Shown here: in pieces, positions 27,252-36,903 of the stretch
Numbering within the stretch: the stretch's first letter is position 1
How the letters are laid out: each line of letters starts with the position of its first letter
Assembly: GCF_900112695.1 (NCBI RefSeq)
Contig: NZ_FOMT01000002.1
Coordinates: 936,479-1,000,478, forward strand
DNA from: Paenibacillus catalpae
Lineage (GTDB): Bacteria > Bacillota > Bacilli > Paenibacillales > Paenibacillaceae
DNA: 64,000 bases
Reading direction: 5' to 3'
Program-made: the position numbers and the translations under genes
Notes under the pieces: generated by a model
What the model was told of the DNA's origin: nothing
Seen by the model: the letters and a program-made list of their open reading frames with translations, nothing else
Databases searched by the model: none

Positions 27252-28496
27252 TTAGCCTTCTAGAAGAAGAGTTTCTGGATCTTCGAGCATTTCTTTCACT
27301 TTCACAAGGAAGCGAACGGCTTCTGCGCCGTCAACGATACGGTGATCGTAGGTGAGGGCGATGTACATCATTGGACGGTTCTCCGAGCGTTCAGCGTCGA
27401 TCGCTACCGGACGAAGCTGGATTTTGTGCATACCCAGAATACCAACTTGCGGAGCATTCAGGATTGGAGTCGACAAGAGCGATCCGAACGTGCCGCCGTT
27501 AGTGATCGTGAACGTGCCGCCTTGCAGCTCATCCAGGGACAGCGAGTTGTCGCGTGCTTTTTTAGCCAGAGATACGATCGATTTCTCGATCTCGGCGAAG
27601 CTCAGGCGATCCGCGTCGCGTACGACTGGAACAACCAAACCTTCTTTTGCCGATACCGCAATGCCGATATCGTAGTATTGTTTTGCAATGATGTCGCCGT
27701 TGTTGATTTCTGCGTTCAGAAGAGGGAACTCTTTCAGAGCGCCAACAACAGCTTTCGTGAAGAAGGACATAAAGCCAAGACCAACTTCATGTTTATCCAG
27801 GAACGATTGCTTACGGCGTTTACGAACATCCATAATCGCAGTCATATCAACTTCATTGAAGGTTGTCAGCATAGCTGCTGTATGCTGCGCTTCAACGAGG
27901 CGGTTAGCGATGGTCGCACGACGGCGGGACATCTTCGTGCGCGTGAAAGGCTTGTTCGACGTGAATTCAGGTTGCGCTGCTTTTGCCGCAGGCGCCTGAG
28001 CTGCCGGTGCTGCTGCAGGAGCCGCAGTACGGAGGTCAACGCGTCCAAGCGTCGATTGAGCTTCGTTAATGTCGATGCCTTTTTCTCTTGCAAGCTTACG
28101 CGCTGCAGGGGAAACATTCAGCTGGCTTCCAGCAGTTGGTGCTGGAGCAACTGCCACTGCCGTAGCTGGAGCAGCAGCTGGTGCCGCAGGAGCCGGAGCT
28201 GCTGCCGGCGCAGGCGCTGCTTCAGCTGTAGGAGCAGCCGGTGCCGGAGCTGCAGCACCGCTGCCAGCTCCGATTGTGCCGATAACTTCACCGATTTGAA
28301 CGGTGTCGCCTTCGTTCTTTGCGATTTCTTGCAATACGCCGTCAGACTCGGCGCTGATTTCAATGTTTACTTTGTCCGTTTCAAGCTCAAGAAGCACATC
28401 GCCTTGTTTAACAGCGTCTCCTACTTTAACTACCCATTTGGAGATTGTGCCCTCCGTAATTGATTCACCCATTGCCGGTACTATGATTTGTTGCAC
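27252..28496 (-). CDS. odhB: Dihydrolipoyllysine succinyltransferase, E2 of 2-oxoglutarate dehydrogenase
   Basis: A 414-aa E2 subunit that transfers the succinyl group to CoA in the TCA cycle. Lipoyl domain 1-77 with lipoylated Lys42 in ELETDKVNIE; an Ala/Pro-rich flexible linker (about 80-125); a peripheral subunit-binding domain (VSPAARKLAREKGID, about 128-160); a second Ala/Pro linker; and the CoA-acyltransferase core (about 185-414) with the catalytic motif YDHRIVDG near the C-terminus. It lies six bases downstream of odhA and ends at the 27197-27243 terminator. The E3 subunit is not in this window and is presumably shared with pyruvate dehydrogenase. Confidence 0.97.
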   Translation of the reverse strand: MQQIIVPAMGESITEGTISKWVVKVGDAVKQGDVLLELETDKVNIEISAESDGVLQEIAKNEGDTVQIGEVIGTIGAGSGAAAPAPAAPTAEAAPAPAAAPAPAAPAAAPATAVAVAPAPTAGSQLNVSPAARKLAREKGIDINEAQSTLGRVDLRTAAPAAAPAAQAPAAKAAQPEFTSNKPFTRTKMSRRRATIANRLVEAQHTAAMLTTFNEVDMTAIMDVRKRRKQSFLDKHEVGLGFMSFFTKAVVGALKEFPLLNAEINNGDIIAKQYYDIGIAVSAKEGLVVPVVRDADRLSFAEIEKSIVSLAKKARDNSLSLDELQGGTFTITNGGTFGSLLSTPILNAPQVGILGMHKIQLRPVAIDAERSENRPMMYIALTYDHRIVDGAEAVRFLVKVKEMLEDPETLLLEG

Positions 28497-28502
28497 GTGA
28501 GC

Positions 28503-31382
28503 TTACCTCCCAGTGTTATATGTCAACGACGGACTATATTTTAATGTTTGCAGTAAAATGTGCTGCTGCTCGAAGCTGTGTACTTGCTGGAAGCCGCTTG
28601 CCGTACTCGAGCGTTCCGGACGGCCGATGTAGCTTACGCTTGCAGCGGCTGGCGCGATTTTACGCAGACGAGGCTCCATGTAGAACCACGAACCCATGTT
28701 TTGCGGCTCTTCCTGTACCCAAACGATTTCTTTCAGATTCGGCAGGCGTTCGATAATCGCTGCGATTTCTTTGTCAGGGAACGGATACAGCTGTTCTACG
28801 CGTACAACATGCAGCCAATCCAGATTTTGATCGCCGTTTTTCTCGATCGCTTCTTCAATATCAATCGCCATCTTGCCAGTAGCAAGAACGAGGCGTTCTA
28901 CGCGGTCCGGCTTAGCACCGAGACCCTTCTGTTCCACAACAGTCTTGAACGATCCGTTGCTGAGCTCCGTAATTTCCGAAGCAACGCGCGGGTTACGAAT
29001 CAGGCTCTTAGGCGCCATGATGATCAGCGGACGAGCAGCATCGCTCTCTGTGATCGAAGCTTGGCGGCGAAGCAGATGGAAGTAGTTCGCTGCGCTCGAC
29101 AGGTTCACAACCGTCCAGTTCTCTTCAGCGGACAATTGCAGGAAGCGTTCCAGACGGGCACTGGAGTGTTCCGGACCTTGACCTTCATAACCGTGCGGAA
29201 GCATCATGATCAGGCTCGATTTTTGCTGCCATTTTGCACGGCCAGCCGAGATGAACTGATCGATCAGCACTTGAGCAACGTTCGTGAAGTCACCGTATTG
29301 TGCTTCCCAGATAACCATTGTTTCCGGAGCGTGCACGTTGTAGCCGTATTCGAAGCCAAGAACCGCTGCTTCGGACAATGGGCTGTTATGAATCGCAAAC
29401 GATGCTTTTGCTTCAGGCAGATGGTGGAGAGGGCAATAAGTATCGCCAGTCTCTGCATCATGCAGGACCAGGTTACGGTGAGCGAATGTTGCACGTTCAA
29501 CGTCCTGTCCGCTGATCCGGATCGGCTTGCCTTCTGCCAGAATGGATGCGAACGCAAGCGTCTCAGCATGGCCCCAATCCATTTTTTCACCGTCGTTCAC
29601 AGCAGTTGCGCGGCGTTCCAGGATGCGCTGCAGCTTCGGATAAACGGTGAAGTTCTCCGGCCATTTCAGCAGGTTCGCATTGATCTCGCGAAGCTTCTCG
29701 ACCGAGACGGGAGCTACTGCATCGCCAGCTGCCAGATCGTTTGGCAAACCTTGCGTTTGATGAACAGGCTCTTGGCCTTCGCGGCTCTTCATTTCATCGT
29801 AAGCTGCTTTCAGGCGGCCGATAACTTCCTGCTTCAAGCCTTCAGCTTCTTGCTCGGTAAGGGCGCCTTCCGCAATCAGTTTATCCGTGAAGATGCGGCT
29901 TACTGTCGGATGAGCTTTTACCTTTTTGTAAATCGTTGGTTGCGTTGTTTCCGGATCATCAGTTTCATTGTGGCCGTATTTACGATAGCCGATCAGGTCG
30001 ATAAGGAAGTCCTTTTTGAACTTCGTGCGGTATTCGCTTGCCATACGGGCCGCCGTAATAACCGCATCCGGGTCATCTGCATTAACGTGAACGATTGGAA
30101 TCTCGTAGCCCTTCGCAACGTCACTTGCGTAATGCGTCGAACGGGAATCGTGGCTTTCTGTAGTGAAGCCGATTTTGTTGTTGACGATAATATGAAGCGT
30201 GCCGCCGTGCGAATAGCCGTTAAGCTGCGACAAGTTCATCGTTTCTGCTACGATGCCTTCGCCAGGGAATGCGGCGTCACCGTGCATAATGATTGCTGCA
30301 GCAGAATCCAGGTTTTGCGTCGGATAGCCAGGTGCCGTACGGTCATCTTGCGCTGCGCGAGTAAAGCCTTCGACAACCGGGTTGACGAACTCCAGATGGC
30401 TCGGGTTGTTCGCCAGCGTAATGCGGGTCTTAACCGTTTCGCCGGTACCGATCGAGCGGTTTGCGCCAAGGTGATATTTCACGTCGCCGGTCCAGCCGTA
30501 GTTGATACCGATGGAGCCTTCGGACGGGCTCATTTTCTTGTTTGTTGCATTATGGAACTCGGAGAAAATTTTGCTGTACGGCTTGCCAAGCACATGCGCC
30601 AGAATATTCAAGCGGCCGCGGTGTGCCATGCCCATCAAAATATGTTTAACGCCGTCATTGGACAGCTCATGAACCATCTCGTCAATGAGAGCCACGAGAA
30701 CGTCGTTGCCTTCTACGGAGAAACGTTTCTGGCCGACGAATGTGCGTTGCAGGAAATCTTCGAATTGTTCGGCTTCGAACAGCTTCGTCAGCAATTTCTT
30801 GCGCTCGTCTGTGCTCAGCTTAGCTGCCGGAATTTCTTTCTCGACGCGCTGCTTCAGCCATGCGCGTTCTTCTTCGTTATGAACGTGGCTGAATTCGAAA
30901 GCGATCGTGCCTGTATAGGCTTTGCGCAGCTTTTCGATGGCATCCCAGCCATTGGAAACGTCAGCAGGCGCTTTTGTCCAGACAAGCTCTGCCGGCAGTG
31001 CAGCCAGATCAGCTTGCGTCAGGCCGTAGGTTTCCAGTTCAAGCATGTTTGTGCTTACTTTCGGACTGATACCGAGCGGGTCGATATCCGCAGCTAAATG
31101 GCCGAAAGCGCGTATGTTCCATACAAGCTTACCAGCCGCTACTAGGTTTTGAAGTACTTTTGCATCGATAGCTGCGCCGCCGGAAGCTTGTGCTGCTACG
31201 ATTGGTGCCGTTTGCCCTGCATATTGAGGCGGTTCGCCATGTTGCTCGAACAGCTCGCGATACTCGGCTACGACGGATTCGGGATTTTGCTTATACAATT
31301 CATATTGTTCTTGGACATATCCAAGATTGGGTCCGTAATAGGAAGCCCAAGGGTCTTGCTTGTGCAAATTGCCAGATGACAT
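28503..31382 (-). CDS. odhA: 2-oxoglutarate dehydrogenase E1 component
   Basis: A 959-aa thiamine-diphosphate enzyme that decarboxylates 2-oxoglutarate and succinylates the lipoyl group of OdhB. Family hallmarks: the N-terminal PWASYYGPNLGYVQEQYELYK segment, GMAHRGRLNILAHVLGKP, the TPP-binding region with GDAAFPGEGIVAETMNLS and VNNKIGFTT, DLIGYRKYGHNETDDP, and in the second half LPHGYEGQGPEHSSARLERF and EEPQNMGSW. Length matches Bacillus OdhA. ATG 31382 has GGAGG nine bases upstream. A TATAAT box lies about 75 bases upstream on the minus strand with a weak -35. It is a two-gene operon with odhB. Confidence 0.97.
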   Translation of the reverse strand: MSSGNLHKQDPWASYYGPNLGYVQEQYELYKQNPESVVAEYRELFEQHGEPPQYAGQTAPIVAAQASGGAAIDAKVLQNLVAAGKLVWNIRAFGHLAADIDPLGISPKVSTNMLELETYGLTQADLAALPAELVWTKAPADVSNGWDAIEKLRKAYTGTIAFEFSHVHNEEERAWLKQRVEKEIPAAKLSTDERKKLLTKLFEAEQFEDFLQRTFVGQKRFSVEGNDVLVALIDEMVHELSNDGVKHILMGMAHRGRLNILAHVLGKPYSKIFSEFHNATNKKMSPSEGSIGINYGWTGDVKYHLGANRSIGTGETVKTRITLANNPSHLEFVNPVVEGFTRAAQDDRTAPGYPTQNLDSAAAIIMHGDAAFPGEGIVAETMNLSQLNGYSHGGTLHIIVNNKIGFTTESHDSRSTHYASDVAKGYEIPIVHVNADDPDAVITAARMASEYRTKFKKDFLIDLIGYRKYGHNETDDPETTQPTIYKKVKAHPTVSRIFTDKLIAEGALTEQEAEGLKQEVIGRLKAAYDEMKSREGQEPVHQTQGLPNDLAAGDAVAPVSVEKLREINANLLKWPENFTVYPKLQRILERRATAVNDGEKMDWGHAETLAFASILAEGKPIRISGQDVERATFAHRNLVLHDAETGDTYCPLHHLPEAKASFAIHNSPLSEAAVLGFEYGYNVHAPETMVIWEAQYGDFTNVAQVLIDQFISAGRAKWQQKSSLIMMLPHGYEGQGPEHSSARLERFLQLSAEENWTVVNLSSAANYFHLLRRQASITESDAARPLIIMAPKSLIRNPRVASEITELSNGSFKTVVEQKGLGAKPDRVERLVLATGKMAIDIEEAIEKNGDQNLDWLHVVRVEQLYPFPDKEIAAIIERLPNLKEIVWVQEEPQNMGSWFYMEPRLRKIAPAAASVSYIGRPERSSTASGFQQVHSFEQQHILLQTLKYSPSLTYNTGR

Positions 31383-31763
31383 CGACAGATACCTCCGTCT
31401 AGGATTTTGAAGTTCAAGGGACGGAAATTAGAACTTTCTTATGCATCTATTATAGTATAAACATGCCTTAAAACTTAAATAACGAATATGTATCATTATT
31501 ATCTTGAATATAGATTGATTCAGCGGGGCGGGCGGCATTTTTCATTCTTATTATGCTCATGTTGGCAATTTCCAACACCTAAAGCGTACAGAAAGCTGTC
31601 GATTTCGTTTAAAGCGCATTCATGATCGAGAACGATTCCGGTTTCTCTCTTTTGTAACGATAGAAATTTCCCCCACCTGCCGCAAAAAAATAACCCTATT
31701 TCACGCAAATCAAGGACTATAATGGATAGGGATGGACATATTGATCAGCGGGAGTGAGGAATC
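31383..31763. other. Divergent intergenic region between odhA and the isomerase operon
   Basis: Holds minus-strand odhA promoter elements (TATACTATAAT, about 31450-31465) and a plus-strand TATAAT at 31718-31723 about 40 bases before the next gene. No gene, repeat or known riboswitch was recognised in the middle. Confidence 0.35.
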
Positions 31764-32582
31764 GTGAACGTATCAATTGGAGGCTATTCGTTCAACAACA
31801 CGAATTTGGAAGGCAAGATGGATGTATTCGGTTATTTGGAAACGGTAAAATATCGCTACAAGCTGGATGTTGCCGATCTATGGAACGGCTTCTTTATCGA
31901 CCGCAGCACAGGGCCGATCTACCGGCTTGCCGAGGAGAGTTATATCCGCAAGATCCGCGAGGCGCTGGATGAGAAGGAAATGTCGGTAGTTAATTTTGCC
32001 GTTGACGGTGCTCATCTGTGGGATCCGGACCCGGAGATCAGAAAGCGTCTTTATGAGAATGCGCTTGTCCATCTGCGCGCTTCGGTTATTCTCGGGGCGA
32101 AGACCGTCCGTATAGATACAGGCGGCAGCTATCATGACGTTGAGACGATGAGCGAAGAGCAATTGGACTATACGGTCAGGACGTACCGGGAGTTTGCGCA
32201 GTTTGCTTCCGATAACGGCTTCCTCATCGGCCCGGAGAATCATATGGGCGCATCCTTGCTGCCCCGCGAAATGAAGCGGATCGCTGAAGCCGTTGATCAT
32301 CCGGCCTTTGGCTTCCTTGTCCATCTTGGACGTTGGAGAGCCGACCAGGAGGAAGGCGACAGGCTGGTTGCGCCATGGGCATACCATACTCATTTTGATG
32401 AAGGGACTGCCGTTTCAGGCAATGCCTTGAATACGATTACAACCCTGAAGGATGCAGGCTATAAGGGTTATTGGGGAATCGAATATAATGCGCCAAAGCG
32501 GCAGTATTTGGAGACAGAGAGACTGCTTGGCATGGTCAAGAAGCTGCTTGCTGACGAGGCTGACGTAAGGAGTGAAGCCTGA
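31764..32582 (+). CDS. Sugar phosphate isomerase/epimerase-like TIM-barrel protein
   Basis: A 272-aa protein of the xylose-isomerase-like TIM-barrel (AP endonuclease 2) superfamily, related to IolE/IolI-type isomerases and dehydratases acting on sugars or inositol derivatives. Visible metal-site regions are KTVRIDTGG, IGPENHMG and HTHFDEG, with GYKGYWGIEY at the C-terminal strand. GTG 31764 has GGGAGTGAGG just upstream. The stop codon overlaps the ATG of the next gene, so it is operonic with a Gfo/Idh/MocA oxidoreductase and an MFS transporter, a common set for uptake and oxidation of an unusual sugar or polyol. The exact substrate is unknown. Confidence 0.85.
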   Translation: MNVSIGGYSFNNTNLEGKMDVFGYLETVKYRYKLDVADLWNGFFIDRSTGPIYRLAEESYIRKIREALDEKEMSVVNFAVDGAHLWDPDPEIRKRLYENALVHLRASVILGAKTVRIDTGGSYHDVETMSEEQLDYTVRTYREFAQFASDNGFLIGPENHMGASLLPREMKRIAEAVDHPAFGFLVHLGRWRADQEEGDRLVAPWAYHTHFDEGTAVSGNALNTITTLKDAGYKGYWGIEYNAPKRQYLETERLLGMVKKLLADEADVRSEA

Positions 32583-33709
32583 TGGAAACGATCAAAATCG
32601 GGATTATTGGCGTCGGTCAGATCGGCAAACAGCATATTGAGAAATACCTTTCGATTACCGGCGTTGAAATTGTTGCGGTCTGCGATGTGAACGAGTCTGA
32701 GGCAAGGCGCGTGGCGGAGCAGTACGGAATTGCGCATGTCTATTCGGATTACCGCCAGCTGCTTGAGCGTGAAGATATCGTGGCTGTTGATGTCTGTCTG
32801 CATAATAACTTCCATGAGCCGGTGACGATTGCTGCTCTGCATGCCGGCAAGCATGTGTATTGTGAGAAGCCGATAGCGGGTACATATGAAGATGGCCGGA
32901 AGATGCTGGAGGCTGCGGAGAAGACGGGCAAGCTGCTGCATATTCAGCTGTTCACGCTGTACGGAAAAGATACGAAAGCGGCGAAAACCTTGATTGACGG
33001 CGGCAAGCTGGGCAGGCTGTACCATGCCCGTTCCACCGGATTCCGCCGGAGGAACCGTCCGTACGTAGACGGTTACGGGACGCCGTATTTCACCCGCAAG
33101 GAGACGGCTGCGGGAGGTGCACTGCTTGATATGGGCGTCTACCATATTGCACAGCTGCTTTATTTGCTTGGCAATCCGGAGGTGGAACGCATCTCGGGTA
33201 AGGTGTATCAGGAGATGGCCATGCTGGAGGAGCGAAAAACAAGCAGCGGGTTTAACGTGGAAGAGCTGGCAACCGGCTTTATCCGCTTCACTGGCGGCTT
33301 GACGCTGGATTTGATTGAAGCCTGGTCCGTTCATTTGGGCGGATTTGAAGGAAGCAGCATCCTTGGATCGGAGGGAGGCGTAAGGCTCCCGAACGGAATG
33401 CCGGGAGAAGCAACGCAGCGATTCAGCTACCACAGCACGGTGTGCGACATGGACCTGGACAGCACGATTGACCTGGATATGATGGATCTCCGCTGGCACC
33501 GGATCCGTGAGAATGAAGATGCGTACGACTCCTCGCAGCATCACTGGATTGCGGCTCTGCAGGGACGTGTTCCGTTATTGCCGACGGCGGCTATTGCGCT
33601 GCGTACGATGCTGATCAGCGAGGGGATTTATTTATCGGATGAGCTCGGCCGTGAAGTGACAGCGGAGGAAGTGATCGCCGGTTCCAACTCTACGGCCATT
33701 CCCGTCTAA
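32582..33709 (+). CDS. Gfo/Idh/MocA family NAD(P)-dependent oxidoreductase
   Basis: A 375-aa oxidoreductase. The N-terminal Rossmann domain has IGIIGVGQIGKQH (nucleotide-binding glycines) and VDVCLHNNFHEP; the catalytic EKP motif appears as YCEKPIAGT, and the C-terminal alpha/beta domain contains LDMGVYHIAQLLYLLG with the family Asp/His pair. Members oxidise or reduce sugars, inositols and their derivatives. Translation is coupled to the upstream isomerase (TGATG overlap), and the MFS gene follows 27 bases later, suggesting one catabolic unit. Substrate unknown. Confidence 0.93.
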   Translation: METIKIGIIGVGQIGKQHIEKYLSITGVEIVAVCDVNESEARRVAEQYGIAHVYSDYRQLLEREDIVAVDVCLHNNFHEPVTIAALHAGKHVYCEKPIAGTYEDGRKMLEAAEKTGKLLHIQLFTLYGKDTKAAKTLIDGGKLGRLYHARSTGFRRRNRPYVDGYGTPYFTRKETAAGGALLDMGVYHIAQLLYLLGNPEVERISGKVYQEMAMLEERKTSSGFNVEELATGFIRFTGGLTLDLIEAWSVHLGGFEGSSILGSEGGVRLPNGMPGEATQRFSYHSTVCDMDLDSTIDLDMMDLRWHRIRENEDAYDSSQHHWIAALQGRVPLLPTAAIALRTMLISEGIYLSDELGREVTAEEVIAGSNSTAIPV

Positions 33710-33736
33710 GCTTTGTTGAAAGCGGTGGTGGACAAC

Positions 33737-34939
33737 ATGAGTGAAATAGAAGGCAGGGAAGCGAAGTTAAGCTTTCGCTTCATCAAGGCGTTTAATTTTT
33801 TCAGTTATGGCACGATAGCGATATACAGTACGTTTTTTGCGCTTTATTTGCAGTCCATCGGAATTTCTCCCTTGAAGATCGGGGCACTGATGGCAGGCGG
33901 TCCGATAGTGTCTCTAATCGCGAATCCGTTATGGGGCTTTCTGAGTGACAGAACCCGGAACATAAGGCTTATCCTCATTCTGATGCTGGCGGGCAATCTT
34001 GTCGCGATGCAGCTTGTCTTTTTAAGCGATTCGTACACGTTTATTTTTGGCTGCATGCTTCTGTTTTTCTTTTTCCAAATGCCGTTATTTTCGCAGAGCA
34101 ACAGTCTCATCCTGAACAGTATCGAAGGGACGCGCCATAAGTTTGGTGCGTTCCGGTTGTGGGGATCATGCGGCTGGGCGATGCTCGCGCTTGCTACAGG
34201 GCCAATTCTGGGGCAGATCGGCATTGGCCGGTTATGGATCGTCTATACCGTTATGATGCTCGTAGCCATCGGATTTGCCTTTACGCTTCCGCGCGGCTCC
34301 TCTCCTAAGACGTCAGAGGGCGTGAATTACCGGCAGATGCTTGGCAACCGTGTGTTCCTGGTGTTTCTTGTTATTGGGCTTCTTCTGTCGATACCAAACT
34401 CGATGAATACAACATTTATCGCGCTGTACATGGCAGAGCTTGGCGGTAAAGCGGATCTGGTGGGCTGGTCGGCTTTTCTGTCGTCGATCTTTGAAATTCC
34501 GGTATTTCTGCTACTTGACCGTTACTTGTCCAAAAATGTCCGGACGATGGTCAGCTGCCTTATTCTCGTCAGTGTGTTGTATGGGCTTCGCTGGTTTCTG
34601 ATGGCGGGAGCGGGCGATGCGCAGCAGATCATCTATATCCAGGCGCTGCACTGCCTTACCTTCGGAGCGTTCTATTATATCGGCACGCAGCTGACGGCGA
34701 TGATTGTTCCAAGTGAGCTGCGGGCTTCGGGGCAGGCGGTCTATGCGCTTACATGGGGCGGATTGTCGGGTATCGCATCAGGGTTTCTTGGCGGATATCT
34801 GTTTCAGCAAGCAGGACCGCAGGCGATTTATTGGGCTGGAACAGGCATGGCTCTGATCGGTATGGTCGGTTTTACCCTGCTGTATGTATATATGAGGATG
34901 ATGGCGGTCAAAAAGCCGGAACAGAAAATCAGCTTCTAG
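33737..34939 (+). CDS. MFS transporter
   Basis: A 400-aa membrane protein with twelve predicted TM segments. The loop 2-3 signature appears as PLWGFLSDRTRNIRL, and GSCGWAMLALATGPILG lies in TM5. It belongs to the MFS_1-like branch used for sugars or nucleosides rather than to drug efflux, judged from the neighbouring isomerase and Gfo/Idh/MocA genes. The start is set at ATG 33737, with GGTGG eight bases upstream; TTG at 33713 is also in frame. It ends the operon 31764-34939, although no clear terminator follows. Confidence 0.87.
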   Translation: MSEIEGREAKLSFRFIKAFNFFSYGTIAIYSTFFALYLQSIGISPLKIGALMAGGPIVSLIANPLWGFLSDRTRNIRLILILMLAGNLVAMQLVFLSDSYTFIFGCMLLFFFFQMPLFSQSNSLILNSIEGTRHKFGAFRLWGSCGWAMLALATGPILGQIGIGRLWIVYTVMMLVAIGFAFTLPRGSSPKTSEGVNYRQMLGNRVFLVFLVIGLLLSIPNSMNTTFIALYMAELGGKADLVGWSAFLSSIFEIPVFLLLDRYLSKNVRTMVSCLILVSVLYGLRWFLMAGAGDAQQIIYIQALHCLTFGAFYYIGTQLTAMIVPSELRASGQAVYALTWGGLSGIASGFLGGYLFQQAGPQAIYWAGTGMALIGMVGFTLLYVYMRMMAVKKPEQKISF

Positions 34940-35022
34940 CAACATTTCCCGCCGAGCCTTCGTCCAAGACTATGAACAGTTGTTCAACAACTCAGCCTAG
35001 AGGATGAAGGAGGACATACAGA

Positions 35023-35751
35023 ATGAAAAAACGCATAACCGCTGCGGCGATTTCCGCCGCTGTATTGTTCGGAGCAGTATCCGGGCAGGCTTTGGCCGCT
35101 GACAATTCCAGCTTCACGGACATAGCAAGCACAAGCAGCAGAGCACAAATTGAAGCGCTGCAGGAGCTTGGCATTGTAAAAGGGGTATCTTCATCGGAGT
35201 TCAATCCGGAAGAGAATCTCACGGGCGCGCAAGGCGTCGAGCTGATCGTCCGGGCGATGCAATTAAGCCTTGCGGCGATTGATTTCAAGGAAGCTCCAAC
35301 CGCGGAAGGCTTTTTCACCAATGTGAAAAATGATGCCTGGTACGCGGAAAGCTTCGTTATCGCACACCATAACGGGCTGGATCTGCCTGCCGACATTGAT
35401 CCTGCGAAGCCGCTGACGAGAGAGCAATTCGCTCATTATCTGGTGCAGGCACTGGAGAAGACCGGTCAATATCCGCTTATTAAGATGTACATCAATATCC
35501 AGGATGAGAAGGATATTACCGTCGATTATCAGGGAACGATCCAGCGCGCGCTGCTGTACAAGATCGTATCGCTTGATGCTGACGGCAATTTCCACCCGCA
35601 GCAAGTTGTAAACCGCGCTGAGGCGGCAGCCATTCTGTACGAGGCTCATCAATTTGTGGAGGCTCATAAGGATAACGGCGAGGTAGACCCTGAAGCTCCT
35701 GAATCTCCGGAAACACCAGCGGCTTCGGCACCTGCGGAAGCTGTAGAATAA
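35023..35751 (+). CDS. Secreted S-layer-homology domain protein
   Basis: A 242-aa exported protein: signal peptide 1-25 (ending ALA), then SLH-type repeats. FTDIASTSSRAQIEALQELGIVKGVSSSEFNPEENLTGAQGVELIVRAM is the first; a second (FFTNVKNDAWYAESFVIAHHNGLDLP with LTREQFAHYLVQAL) is clear; the third (TIQRALLYKIVSLDADGNFHPQQVVNRAEAAAILYEA) is shorter. A Pro/Glu/Ala-rich tail closes it. There is no catalytic domain, so it may be a small wall-binding structural protein. GGAGG precedes the ATG. It is followed by a strong terminator at 35768. Confidence 0.88.
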   Translation: MKKRITAAAISAAVLFGAVSGQALAADNSSFTDIASTSSRAQIEALQELGIVKGVSSSEFNPEENLTGAQGVELIVRAMQLSLAAIDFKEAPTAEGFFTNVKNDAWYAESFVIAHHNGLDLPADIDPAKPLTREQFAHYLVQALEKTGQYPLIKMYINIQDEKDITVDYQGTIQRALLYKIVSLDADGNFHPQQVVNRAEAAAILYEAHQFVEAHKDNGEVDPEAPESPETPAASAPAEAVE

Positions 35752-35767
35752 CCATGCTGTAACGGCA

Positions 35768-35815
35768 GAGGCTGCCGCAAGACCATATGGTCCTGCGGCA
35801 GCCTCTTTCTTTTTC
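35768..35815 (+). terminator. Rho-independent terminator
   Basis: GAGGCTGCCGCA (35768-35779) and inner GACCATATGGTC pair with TGCGGCAGCCTC, followed by TTTCTTTTT. Confidence 0.9.
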
Positions 35816-35913
35816 GCGCCGCGATGAACGCTTTCATAGTATAATAGAAGCATCATGGGCTCGTAACAGTGTTTTTGCAGCAATGCTGCGGGCAGTTGGA
35901 GAGAGGAACACGA

Positions 35914-36870
35914 ATGACGCAAATTAAGGATCTTCGCAATCAGGACGACTTCACCGGCTTCTATCTGCTGAAGGAGCTGGATGTGAAACAAACGAACGCA
36001 ACAACGCCAAAGGATTATTTCGATATCGTTTTGGCTGATGCCAGCGGGCAGCTGGGAGCCAAGTTCTGGGATGTCTCGCAGCAGGACAAGGAAACCTTTT
36101 TCCCTATGGGACTGGTCAAGATTCAGGGGAATGTCCATTTGTACCGGGAGAAGCTGCAGATCAAGATTTCGCGGATGCGTCCGGCTGTACCGGAAGACGG
36201 TATTACGCTTACAGACTTCATTCGTTCGGCGCCAGTTGCTTCAGATGATCTTATCGACACGATAAATCAAGCGAAAGATAGCATTAAAGATCCAGAGATT
36301 CAGGCGATTGTCACCTATTGCGTGGCGAAGGTGGAAGAGAAACTAACGCATTATCCGGCGGCAAAGACTCATCATCATGCTTATTTTGCCGGTCTTGCTT
36401 ACCATATGGCGAGAATGCTGGAGATCGGGGAGTTTCTGTGCAAGCAGCGGCCGTTCCTGAACGCCGATCTGCTCAAAGCCGGCATCATTCTTCACGATAT
36501 TGCTAAGCCGGAGGAGATGATTGCGCAGCTTGGCATCGTATCCGACTATAGTCTTTCGGGCAAGCTGATGGGACATATTTCGCTGGCATCGACATGGATT
36601 ACGGAGGCGGCCATCCGCTGCAATATTCATTTGGACTCGGAAAAAGTGCTGGGATTGCAGCATATGGTGCTGTCTCATCATAATCTGGGAGAGTGGGGGA
36701 GTCCCGTTCAGCCGCAGACGGCGGAAGCCGTGGCGCTGCATCACATCGATGCGATGGATGCCAAGCTGCAAATGGTTGAGGATGCCCTGCAGACAACCCC
36801 GGAAAGCGAGCCATGGACGCCTGTTGTTCGCGGACTGGAAAATAAACCGATTTATCGGATGAAGCTGTAA
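35914..36870 (+). CDS. yhaM: 3'-5' exoribonuclease YhaM
   Basis: A 318-aa Mn-dependent 3'-5' exoribonuclease. The N-terminal OB-fold (about 15-95, DYFDIVLADASGQLGAKFWDVS) binds RNA. The HD phosphohydrolase domain (about 150-290) carries THHHAYFAGLAYHM (first His), AGIILHDIAKPEE (HD pair) and LSHHN (further His ligands). This domain order defines YhaM/CBF1. ATG 35914 with GGAGAGAGG upstream is preferred to the in-frame start at 35869. A TATAAT at 35840-35845 is a possible -10 box. Stand-alone gene. Confidence 0.93.
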   Translation: MTQIKDLRNQDDFTGFYLLKELDVKQTNATTPKDYFDIVLADASGQLGAKFWDVSQQDKETFFPMGLVKIQGNVHLYREKLQIKISRMRPAVPEDGITLTDFIRSAPVASDDLIDTINQAKDSIKDPEIQAIVTYCVAKVEEKLTHYPAAKTHHHAYFAGLAYHMARMLEIGEFLCKQRPFLNADLLKAGIILHDIAKPEEMIAQLGIVSDYSLSGKLMGHISLASTWITEAAIRCNIHLDSEKVLGLQHMVLSHHNLGEWGSPVQPQTAEAVALHHIDAMDAKLQMVEDALQTTPESEPWTPVVRGLENKPIYRMKL

Positions 36871-36903
36871 TTATTAAGGGTAATGGGGTGAAGGACGGGT
36901 GTG

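Noticed and set aside
28560..31097. 845-codon open frame on the strand opposite odhA
   Set aside because: Antisense to a certain gene, rich in Cys/Arg/Phe, caused by codon bias of odhA; no ribosome site or family features.
31520..31708. 62-codon minus-strand frame between odhA and the isomerase gene
   Set aside because: TTG start without Shine-Dalgarno, unbalanced composition, no resemblance to a family; Spo0E-like motif was considered and not found.
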